Source: Planctomycetales bacterium | GTDB lineage: Bacteria; Planctomycetota; UBA11346 | Assembly (NCBI GenBank): GCA_025362255.1 | Contig: JANYGY010000264.1 | Location: forward strand, 1-7,510 | Direction of reading: 5' to 3' | DNA length: 7,510 nucleotides | Shown here: positions 1 to 5,760 of the stretch, one piece after another | Numbering within the stretch: position 1 is the stretch's first letter | How the letters are laid out: each line of letters starts with the position of its first letter | The notes under the pieces: generated by a model | What the model was told of the DNA's origin: nothing | The model's database searches: none | The model's input: only the letters and a program-made list of their open reading frames with translations | Translations under genes and position numbers: made by a program

Positions 1-3
1 CTT

Positions 4-27
4 CCTCTGCGCCTCTGCGCCCTCCTG
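4..27. repeat. Short CCTCTGCG direct repeat downstream of hemA
   Basis: Two perfect copies of CCTCTGCG (4-11, 12-19) are followed by a degenerate third (CCCTCCTG, 20-27), just after the hemA stop. Read on the minus strand this is a GCGCAGAG-type tandem. Similar phrases recur between genes in many environmental bacterial genomes. The array may extend beyond the left edge. Confidence 0.45.
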
Positions 28-40
28 TTCGCCCCGCTCT

Positions 41-1324
41 TTACGAAATTCCGAGAATGTCGCGAATCACCTGTTCAGCCCCAGGATCGCCGGGATGGGC
101 GCGCAGGTAGGCGTGCAGGCGATGGGTCAGCTTGGCGGTCGCGCGCTCGACGCCGTAGCGTACTTCGCTGCGCGCTTCGGGATTGCTGAGCGTCAGCCGA
201 TCGGCGAGTCGATCGGCTTCGGTCTCGACGACATCGTGAAAAAATCCCGCGACCTCGCTGAGCAGGCGCGCTCGATCAGCGTGGCCGAGGGCGACGAAGG
301 AGCGCACCTGATCATCGACCCGGGCTTCGGCGTGAGCGACTTCATCGCTGCGCAGTTGCCGATTCGCACCGACCACCTGTTCGAGGTGATCGATGTTGTA
401 GAGGTAGCAGTCATCGAGTTCGCCAACTGCCGGATCGACGTCGCGCGGCACCGCTAGATCGATGAACACCAACGGCGCGCGCCGCCGCGTCATCGCCTGG
501 CGGACTTCGGCGCAACTGACCACGGCGTGCGGGGCGCTGGTCGAGGCGACGACGATGTCGTATTCCGCGAGCGCCTTGCCGAGATCGGCCCAATCCCACA
601 CCCGCGCATCGGCAGCAGCAGCCAGGGCCAACGCCCGCTCGCTGGTGCGATTGACGATGCCGATGGTGCGCACGCCATGTTCACGCAGATAGCGCACCGC
701 GAGTTCAGCCATCTCTCCGGCACCGAGGACCAGCAGACGTGCCTTGGAGAGATCACCGTGCACCTGCCGCGCCAGATCGACCGCGACGCTGGCGATGCTG
801 AGCTTGTGGCGCGACAGCGCGGTGTTGGTGCGCACATCCTTGGCAACCCCCAATGCACGCTGGAACAACGGATTGAACAACCCTCCGGTCCACCCGGCCG
901 CATGGGCGGTTTCGTAGGCCTGCTTGACCTGGTGCACGATCTGCTCTTCGCCCAGGACCAGGCTCTCAAGCCCGCTGGCGACGCGAAACAGATGCCGCAC
1001 TCCGGCACTGCCGCGATGGAGATAGCCATGGGCGAGCACGGTGTCGACGTCCAGGCCGCCAAGAGCAGCGAGGACTTCGGCCGGCGGTCGCGATTCGTGA
1101 CTGCCCGCCAGATAGCACTCCAACCGGTTACAGGTCGACAGCACCACGGTCTCGCCGGTGTTCAGGTGTTCACGCAGGCGACCCACGAGCTCGGGCAACC
1201 GTTCCTGACCGATCGCCAGACGCTCACGCACGGCCACCGGCGTGCGATGATGATCGATACCAAAGACCGTGAGCTGCGGGCCGAGTGGCAGGGCAGAAGC
1301 GCCGGCGGGAACCAGGTCAGCCAT
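41..1324 (-). CDS. hemA: Glutamyl-tRNA reductase
   Basis: This enzyme reduces glutamyl-tRNA(Glu) to glutamate-1-semialdehyde with NADPH, the first committed step of C5-pathway tetrapyrrole synthesis in the cytoplasm. The 427-residue length is normal for the family. The N-terminal catalytic domain begins with FGIDHHRTPV (residues 21-30) and contains the STCNR motif with the nucleophilic Cys at residue 65. A conserved stretch follows at about 111-137 (HLFRVASGLESL, GEEQ). The NADPH-binding Rossmann domain carries LGAGEMAELA (200-209) and VNRTSERA (224-231). The C-terminal helical dimerisation domain runs from about 325 to the end. The ATG start overlaps the last 8 nt of the upstream hemX-like gene (ATGGCTGA), so translation is probably coupled; the ribosome-binding site is weak (GGTGG). 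No terminator is visible in the 40 nt after the stop, so the operon may continue beyond the window. Confidence 0.97.
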   Translation of the reverse strand: MADLVPAGASALPLGPQLTVFGIDHHRTPVAVRERLAIGQERLPELVGRLREHLNTGETVVLSTCNRLECYLAGSHESRPPAEVLAALGGLDVDTVLAHGYLHRGSAGVRHLFRVASGLESLVLGEEQIVHQVKQAYETAHAAGWTGGLFNPLFQRALGVAKDVRTNTALSRHKLSIASVAVDLARQVHGDLSKARLLVLGAGEMAELAVRYLREHGVRTIGIVNRTSERALALAAAADARVWDWADLGKALAEYDIVVASTSAPHAVVSCAEVRQAMTRRRAPLVFIDLAVPRDVDPAVGELDDCYLYNIDHLEQVVGANRQLRSDEVAHAEARVDDQVRSFVALGHADRARLLSEVAGFFHDVVETEADRLADRLTLSNPEARSEVRYGVERATAKLTHRLHAYLRAHPGDPGAEQVIRDILGIS

Positions 1325-2117
1325 GCGCCACCACCTGCAGCCCGATCGCCGACAAGCCGGCGAGAACCATCGTCTGCACCGCGACCAGCGCGAGTCCCCG
1401 GCGCCCGAGCCGATTGGTCAACCGCAAGGCGAATAATCCGATCAGCAGCGCGAGACTGAGAAAAGCGATCACCACCGAGGGATGCGCCAAGCTGATCGCG
1501 CGGCTGCCCGCCTGGGCGCTTTCGATCGCCGCCCCGCCCGTGGCCAGACCGGCCATCAGCAGCGCGGTGGCGATGATCAGGGCGCGTTCGGTCACGACTT
1601 CGAGCAAAGGCAATGCGGGCAGGCGAAACGCCCGCGGACTAGCGCGTTTGAGTTGGCGCACCGCCACCAGGTACAGCCCGCCCGCGCCACCCGCGACCAA
1701 CGCCACCGCCAAGTGGGTGGCCATGCACACGCTGTGCAGGATGACGATCGCATGCGCGGAATTCTGGCTCACCGCATGGGGCTCAGCCAGACCAGCCATC
1801 GCCAACAGGATCGCCAGGCAACCAATCGGCAGGACCAGCAAGACGCGGGTCGGACCAGCCAGGAAGCCGAGCGCAAAATGGAGCGCCGCGGTGGCGGACC
1901 ACACGCCCAGCACCGCATAGGCGAAATCATGCGGCCCGTGCTCGAGCAAGCTGGCGATCAATGCCACGGTCAACGCCCCATACCCCAGGCCCAGCAACCA
2001 GCCTACCCCCACCACGACGGTGCCCGCGGCGCTTCCCAACCCGCGCCAACGGCGCCCAGCGGCTGCGCAATAAGCCGCGCCGGCAATGAATAAGGCTACC
2101 AGGGCAAGGGTGTGCAC
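1317..2117 (-). CDS. hemX: HemX/CcsA-like membrane protein
   Basis: This is a polytopic inner-membrane protein of the cytochrome c assembly family (CcsA/ResC/HemX), 266 residues with about eight hydrophobic segments near 2-20, 32-57, 67-88, 92-110, 122-153, 178-198, 212-233 and 241-263. Two membrane histidines lie in HSVCMATH (H128, H135), followed by GGLYLVAVRQLK, a layout seen in this family. The Trp-rich WGxxWxWD heme-handling motif of true CcsA proteins is absent, and the length matches Bacillus HemX, a modulator of GluTR abundance. Being directly upstream of hemA and overlapping it supports the HemX reading. The start is a GTG with no clear ribosome-binding site. The frame is open further upstream to a TAG near 2154 with hydrophobic codons but no standard start, so the N-terminus is uncertain. 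A role in cytochrome c maturation remains possible. Confidence 0.85.
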   Translation of the reverse strand: MHTLALVALFIAGAAYCAAAGRRWRGLGSAAGTVVVGVGWLLGLGYGALTVALIASLLEHGPHDFAYAVLGVWSATAALHFALGFLAGPTRVLLVLPIGCLAILLAMAGLAEPHAVSQNSAHAIVILHSVCMATHLAVALVAGGAGGLYLVAVRQLKRASPRAFRLPALPLLEVVTERALIIATALLMAGLATGGAAIESAQAGSRAISLAHPSVVIAFLSLALLIGLFALRLTNRLGRRGLALVAVQTMVLAGLSAIGLQVVAHG

Positions 2118-2203
2118 AAAGTGTAAGCATGCGAAAATAACCAGCCAAACCAGCTACATCGCAGGCTCCGGAACCGATCAGGGGAACAGATCTGGAGTCC
2201 AAA

Positions 2204-2231
2204 CTGACGTCAGGCAGAAAGTTCTATAGAA
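2204..2231. promoter_or_regulatory. Pair of short perfect palindromes, possible operator
   Basis: Two 10-bp perfect palindromes lie close together between the divergent hemX and porin genes: CTGACGTCAG at 2204-2213 and TTCTATAGAA at 2222-2231. Their centres are 18 bp apart, roughly two helical turns. They lie about 90-115 bp upstream of hemX and about 170-200 bp upstream of the porin. The position suits a regulator-binding site or part of the hemX promoter, but the two sequences differ and 10-bp palindromes arise by chance, so this is tentative. Confidence 0.25.
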
Positions 2232-2316
2232 TAGTCCGAGTCCCGACATTTGTGATTTTGAGGCTTGGCACCGGTAGATCTTTTACGCAAGATGACCAAG
2301 CTGAACGATTTGACGA

Positions 2317-2346
2317 TTGACACCTCCTGATTTGTGGGGTTATCAT
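2317..2346 (+). promoter_or_regulatory. Sigma70-type promoter for the porin operon
   Basis: TTGACA at 2317-2322 is a perfect -35 hexamer. It is followed, after 18 nt, by TATCAT at 2341-2346, which matches the TATAAT consensus at five of six positions. This places the transcript start near 2353 and leaves a leader of about 50 nt before the porin ATG. A second -35-like hexamer, TTGACG, sits seven bases upstream at 2310-2315, so the region reads as a near-duplicated TTGAC element. Confidence 0.6.
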
Positions 2347-2392
2347 CACTCTCTTCGATCCCTTGCCTGCTGCGGTATTCCCTCGTTTGATC

Positions 2393-2396
2393 AGGA
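2393..2396 (+). promoter_or_regulatory. Ribosome-binding site of the porin gene
   Basis: AGGA lies six nucleotides before the ATG at 2403. It fixes this start, which also gives a well-formed signal peptide. Confidence 0.6.
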
Positions 2397-2402
2397 TCTT
2401 TC

Positions 2403-3695
2403 ATGGCTCGTTTGATTTCGCGTCTTCCGCTGGTGGCGCTGCTCGCAAGCAGCACCGCAGTCTATGCTGCAGATTCGTCAAATTTGCAGATCCATGGTTT
2501 TGCCAGCCAGGGATATCTGACGACCACTGGCAATAATATCTTCGGCAGATCGATGGGTGGCGGAACGTTCGAGCTCAACGAATTCGCGCTTAATGCGACC
2601 GCGACTCCGATTGAACGACTGCGCATCGGCGTGCAGGTTCTGGCCTACGACCTTGGCAAATACGGTAATGACAAACCGCAGATCGATTGGGCATTTGGTC
2701 AGTACCAAGTACCCACCGGAGATGATACGTACGACCTCACCTTGGTCGCCGGACGGTTCAAGGCCGGTCTTGCCCTCTACAATGACTTTCGTGATCTCGA
2801 TATGACCCGGACGTCGGTATTCCTGCCGGCCGGGGTCTACTCTGCGGTATTTCGCGATGTGTTCATCGCGACCAACGGATTTCAGGCGAACCTCGGAATC
2901 AACACCGAGTCTTTAGGCTCATTCGAACTTTCCGCATTCGTCGGCACGCAGAATATCTCACCAGATGACGGCCCGATCGCAGACGCCTTCAAGACCGCTG
3001 GGGTCCGTGAATTGACCAGCATCAATCTCAAGCGGTCTGACGGGGGATTTCTGGCATGGAACACTCCGCTTGATGGACTCAAGGCCAAGGCCTCAGCCAT
3101 GCACGCGTCGCATATGCGTGCTGAAGGCCGGAATCGTTATGTCGTCGGACAGAACTTTCCATTTCCGGTTCCAGCCCCCGCAACCGGCCTCGTCATCGGA
3201 TCGGTGGTCGATTTGCCGGTGAATGTCGATTTGATTGACTATTTTGACGGCACGGTCGGCGCTGAATATCAAGTCGGCAACTGGACCCTCGCCAGCGAAT
3301 ATTCGAACACCTATTACAAGGCGGAGATCGAGGCGACGATTCCCGATATGACGAATCCTTCGACCACTACTCTATTGAAAACAAACAGTTACAGCCGGAT
3401 GGTCGGCGCCTATGGCTCGCTGAATTATCAACTCGCCGATCTGCCGAATCCACTCAATCGTTTCCAGGTCATGGGTGCATTCAATTGGATCCACGACCAG
3501 CAGATTGAAGACGCGGCGAAAAGTTTTCATCGCGGAGCCATATTGGCGGTCCGTTACGACGTGACCGAACACTTCCTGGTCAAAGTCGAATTCCAACTCA
3601 ATCGCGGCACCTTGCTGATCGACTCAATGGACAACCCTGAGGGCGAGAGTCTGTACTGGAATGTTTTCGCCCTCAAGACGACGTTCGACTTCTGA
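2403..3695 (+). CDS. Outer-membrane beta-barrel porin
   Basis: A 430-residue exported protein predicted to form an outer-membrane channel. The N-terminus is a classical Sec signal peptide: MARLISR, then a hydrophobic core (residues 9-19), then a VYA/A cleavage site near residue 22. The mature protein starts with LQIHGFASQGYL, a first strand typical of porins. It continues as alternating amphipathic strands (for example 56-84, 111-122, 280-300, 330-345, 375-397) and ends in ALKTTFDF, with the C-terminal Phe that outer-membrane barrels use for BAM recognition. There are no TonB-box or plug features, so it is a diffusion porin, not a receptor. The substrate cannot be read from the sequence. A small phosphate-binding-protein-like gene begins 7 nt downstream, so the two are probably co-transcribed and an anion substrate is plausible. 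I do not recognise the exact porin family. Confidence 0.85.
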   Translation: MARLISRLPLVALLASSTAVYAADSSNLQIHGFASQGYLTTTGNNIFGRSMGGGTFELNEFALNATATPIERLRIGVQVLAYDLGKYGNDKPQIDWAFGQYQVPTGDDTYDLTLVAGRFKAGLALYNDFRDLDMTRTSVFLPAGVYSAVFRDVFIATNGFQANLGINTESLGSFELSAFVGTQNISPDDGPIADAFKTAGVRELTSINLKRSDGGFLAWNTPLDGLKAKASAMHASHMRAEGRNRYVVGQNFPFPVPAPATGLVIGSVVDLPVNVDLIDYFDGTVGAEYQVGNWTLASEYSNTYYKAEIEATIPDMTNPSTTTLLKTNSYSRMVGAYGSLNYQLADLPNPLNRFQVMGAFNWIHDQQIEDAAKSFHRGAILAVRYDVTEHFLVKVEFQLNRGTLLIDSMDNPEGESLYWNVFALKTTFDF

Positions 3696-3702
3696 GCTGA
3701 CC

Positions 3703-4143
3703 ATGGGAACCCTCAGAATTGATTCTATAATGTGTTATTTCCAGCACTTGCCCATGCTTGGACTGTTGACCCTGGCATCATGGTGCACCGCGGCAGATGC
3801 GGTGATCGTCAATGCCGCCAGCACCATCACTCAACTGACTGACGATCAGTTGAAAGATGTTTTTTTGGGTAAGCGAACCATCTGGGAAGATGGCTCTAAA
3901 GTCATCGTGGTGGTCGTCAAAAGCGGGCCGAGCGCCACCTCGCTCTTGACGCGCCTCGGAAAAAATAATCAGCAATTTCTGACCGGTTGGAAAAAATTGG
4001 TCTTCACGGGCAGGGGTTCAATGCCCGAATCGTCTGCCACCGACGAGGCTGCGATCGAATTCGTCAGCAAGACGACTGGAGCGATAGCCCTGGTTGACGA
4101 ACTCAAGATCAAGGACGGGGTTAAAGTCGTGACGATTCGCTAA
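3703..4143 (+). CDS. Small phosphate-binding-protein-like periplasmic protein
   Basis: A compact periplasmic protein related to the PstS-type (PBP_like) substrate-binding superfamily, about 146 residues, roughly half the size of a full PstS. Residues 17-33 form a signal-peptide core ending at an ADA cleavage site. The mature part begins VIVNAAS and keeps the family landmarks: a Leu/Asp-rich segment leading to FLGKRTIWEDG (54-64), LTGWKKLVFTGRGSMPES (93-110) and an EFVSKTTGAIALVDE segment (119-133) corresponding to the VxxTPGAIGYV signature. No transporter genes are adjacent. It probably binds phosphate or another oxyanion, or serves as a sensor or adaptor for the porin. The start is uncertain: ATG 3703 leaves 7 nt after the porin stop and gives an Arg in the n-region, ATG 3730 is also possible, and ATG 3661 would overlap the porin. 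None has a strong ribosome-binding site. There is no lipobox, as Trp precedes the signal-region Cys. Confidence 0.82.
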   Translation: MGTLRIDSIMCYFQHLPMLGLLTLASWCTAADAVIVNAASTITQLTDDQLKDVFLGKRTIWEDGSKVIVVVVKSGPSATSLLTRLGKNNQQFLTGWKKLVFTGRGSMPESSATDEAAIEFVSKTTGAIALVDELKIKDGVKVVTIR

Positions 4144-4174
4144 GCCACTTTTCCTCGGAAATACGTTCGTAAAA

Positions 4175-4216
4175 ATTCCCACTGAGTCGACGTTCGCACC
4201 TCGACTCAGTGGGAAT
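4175..4216 (-). terminator. Intrinsic terminator between convergent genes
   Basis: ATTCCCACTGAGTCGA (4175-4190) and its exact reverse complement (4201-4216) form a perfect 16-bp stem with a 10-nt loop. Read on the minus strand, the stem runs into a five-T tract, so it is a good terminator for the EF-hand gene. Read on the plus strand, it follows the small binding-protein gene but is trailed only by CTTAAAACC, so it may end the porin operon less efficiently. Confidence 0.82.
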
Positions 4217-4237
4217 CTTAAAACCACTCAGCCCGCC

Positions 4238-4588
4238 TTAACCGTCCTTTGCGTGCTTCTTCTTGTTCGCGCAATGCTCTTTCAGCGTGGCGCGGGCAGC
4301 TTTCATTTCAGCTTCGCTGATGACGCCGTCCGCATCCGTATCGATTTTCGCCAGCAGTTCGGGGTGCTTTTCTTTCAGGCGGGCCGCCAAGGCGGCACGG
4401 GCGGTGGCCTTTTCGGTGTCGTCGAGCACGCCATCGTGATTGGCATCGAATTTGGCCAGATGCTTCGCCATCTTCGCTTTTCCAGAATGGGTCTTCGCTG
4501 AGTCAGCGACCTCATCGCCGGCGAACAGCGGAGTGGCGAGTACCGAACAGGTGAGCACGGCGACCAGGGACATGGGAATCAGGCGCAT
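4238..4588 (-). CDS. Secreted EF-hand calcium-binding protein
   Basis: A 116-residue exported protein with two canonical EF-hand loops. A signal peptide spans about residues 1-23 (hydrophobic core 7-19, cleavage after LFA). Loop 1 is DANHDGVLDDTE (48-59) and loop 2 is DTDADGVISEAE (83-94). Each has Asp or Asn/Asp at positions 1, 3 and 5, Gly at 6, a hydrophobic residue at 8 and Glu at 12, so both should bind Ca2+. The linker and tail are Lys/Ala-rich helices. Its partner is unknown; a periplasmic or extracellular calcium-buffering or structural role is likely. The ATG at 4588 was chosen because AAAGGA lies 6 nt upstream and the signal peptide starts there; the frame is open further upstream, but that stretch is antisense to the neighbouring isomerase gene. 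It is a stand-alone gene ended by the hairpin at 4175-4216. Confidence 0.88.
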   Translation of the reverse strand: MRLIPMSLVAVLTCSVLATPLFAGDEVADSAKTHSGKAKMAKHLAKFDANHDGVLDDTEKATARAALAARLKEKHPELLAKIDTDADGVISEAEMKAARATLKEHCANKKKHAKDG

Positions 4589-4594
4589 GATGGA

Positions 4595-4600
4595 TCCTTT
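4595..4600 (-). promoter_or_regulatory. Ribosome-binding site of the EF-hand gene
   Basis: AAAGGA on the minus strand, six nucleotides before the ATG at 4588. It decides the start against the much longer upstream open frame. Confidence 0.65.
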
Positions 4601-4759
4601 CAGGATCGGGTGGTTGGCAGCGACTCCGTCGTTGTACCACGACAACCTCTGGGTCGGTGTGGGGAAACCCACCACGCGCCTAAGCACTGGTAGCTGAGTG
4701 AAAAATGAAGCATCTGCGCAGTTGCCGAAGGCCTCGGCTCGGCCAGATTGCGCCGGCAT

Positions 4760-5668
4760 ATGGCGAACACTCCCCGCATTCCCGCACTCAATGACGGCAG
4801 CACCCGCGCGCCGCGGCTCGAATGCTACATCACCATGGGCAACGTTGACACGTTGCCGGCGAACTCCGCAGGCCCGGTTGGCGATCTGCCGACCAAGCTG
4901 GCCGCGATCAAGGCCGCGGGATTCAGCGGCATTCAGGGCAATGACCCTAAAGTCTGCACCGCCCTGGGCATGGGCTGCGCCGGGGGCGATCGCTACAATG
5001 TTCCGGCTGAAGTCGCGCCCTCGGTCAAGAAAATGAAAGCCGAAGGCTATCAATGCGCCACGGTCCACGTCGCGTGGGGCCATGAGGACGACGCTGAGGT
5101 CGACGCACTGGTCCGCGAGATCGTCACCGTGTCAGCAGGCGAGGGGTTCCCGATCTATATCGAAACCCATCGCGCGACGATCACCCAGGACACCTGGCGC
5201 ACGATCCGCATGATCGAACGCAATCCTGAAGTGCGGCTCAATGCTGATTTCAGCCATTGGTACACCGGTTTGGAAATGCCGTACGGCGATTTCGCTGCCA
5301 AGCTGGATTTTCTGCAACCCGCTTTCGAACGGGTGCGTTTCTTCCACGGCCGCATGGGCAACAGCAGTCACATCCAAGTTCCGTTGGCGGAACCGACGAT
5401 GCCCGCTGCGGTGGACCATTTCAAAGCCATGTGGACCCGTTCGATGGCCGGTTTTCTGAACACGGCCAAACCAGGCGATTATTTGATCTTCGCGCCTGAA
5501 CTCCTTCATCCGGCGATAAACTACGCGCGGACCTTCCTCAATGCCGAGGGAGTGCGGGTCGAGGAAAGCGATCGCTGGCTCGAGGCGATCCGCTACGCCG
5601 AGATCGCGCGCACCTGTTTCGCAGCGGCGCAGACCCAGACCTCAGCCCGACAACACGCCTCAAAGTAA
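4760..5668 (+). CDS. Xylose-isomerase-like TIM-barrel protein
   Basis: A soluble 302-residue protein of the AP-endonuclease-2/xylose-isomerase-like TIM-barrel superfamily (sugar phosphate isomerase/epimerase type). Visible landmarks are ITMGNVDTLPAN (24-35), KAAGFSGIQGND (51-62), YIETHRAT (133-140, with E135 and H137), NADFSHWYTG (161-170, with D163 and H166), RFFHGRMGN (193-201, with H196) and APELLHP (245-251, with E247). The E/D/H/E set lies in the order expected for the divalent-metal site of this superfamily. No signal peptide is present, so it is cytoplasmic. The substrate is unknown: the family includes sugar isomerases, epimerases and inositol catabolic enzymes, and no sugar-catabolic neighbour helps. 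The ATG at 4760 is preferred; an in-frame TTG at 4748 would add four residues. No Shine-Dalgarno sequence is visible before either. It diverges from the EF-hand gene and converges with the desaturase gene. Confidence 0.85.
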   Translation: MANTPRIPALNDGSTRAPRLECYITMGNVDTLPANSAGPVGDLPTKLAAIKAAGFSGIQGNDPKVCTALGMGCAGGDRYNVPAEVAPSVKKMKAEGYQCATVHVAWGHEDDAEVDALVREIVTVSAGEGFPIYIETHRATITQDTWRTIRMIERNPEVRLNADFSHWYTGLEMPYGDFAAKLDFLQPAFERVRFFHGRMGNSSHIQVPLAEPTMPAAVDHFKAMWTRSMAGFLNTAKPGDYLIFAPELLHPAINYARTFLNAEGVRVEESDRWLEAIRYAEIARTCFAAAQTQTSARQHASK

Positions 5669-5674
5669 ATGACT

Positions 5675-5735
5675 CGCCCGCGGGATCCGGGCTTCGTGAT
5701 CGTAATCGATCAGCGAAGCCCGAGTCCCGCGGGCG
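5675..5735. terminator. Long hairpin between convergent genes
   Basis: The left arm at 5675-5702 pairs with the right arm at 5707-5735 around a TAAT loop. The stem is about 28 bp with one mismatch (5687/5723), one G-U pair (5686/5724, plus-strand RNA) and one bulged G (5713). It starts 7 nt after the isomerase stop and ends 25 nt before the desaturase stop on the other strand, so it probably ends or protects both transcripts. Neither side has a proper T-run, so it is not a textbook intrinsic terminator. Confidence 0.65.
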
Positions 5736-5760
5736 GCATCAGCAGGTCGGATGTGTCAGG

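Noticed and set aside
490..1062. 190-codon minus-strand frame inside hemA
   Set aside because: Out-of-frame shadow of hemA in GC-rich DNA, with skewed Ser/Arg/Pro content.
527..1459. 310-codon open frame on the plus strand
   Set aside because: It lies antisense to hemA and hemX, its translation has no family character, and both opposing genes are well supported.
1285..2093. Two plus-strand frames of about 200 codons opposite hemX
   Set aside because: Antisense shadows rich in Arg, Gln and Ala. The minus-strand frame has eight clear membrane segments.
2340..2348. TTATCATCA resembling a DnaA box
   Set aside because: It differs from TTATCCACA at two positions, stands alone, and overlaps the -10 region of a promoter.
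3661..3702. Longer start of the small binding protein, overlapping the porin gene
   Set aside because: It would put about 30 residues before the signal-peptide core. ATG 3703 fits better, although it is not proven.
4659..4672. GTGGG-GAAA-CCCAC hairpin upstream of the EF-hand gene
   Set aside because: Only a 5-bp stem, with no conserved riboswitch features or terminator tail around it; chance is likely.
4589..5083. N-terminal extension of the EF-hand protein by 165 residues
   Set aside because: A signal peptide and ribosome-binding site mark the start at 4588, and the extension is antisense to the conserved isomerase-like gene.
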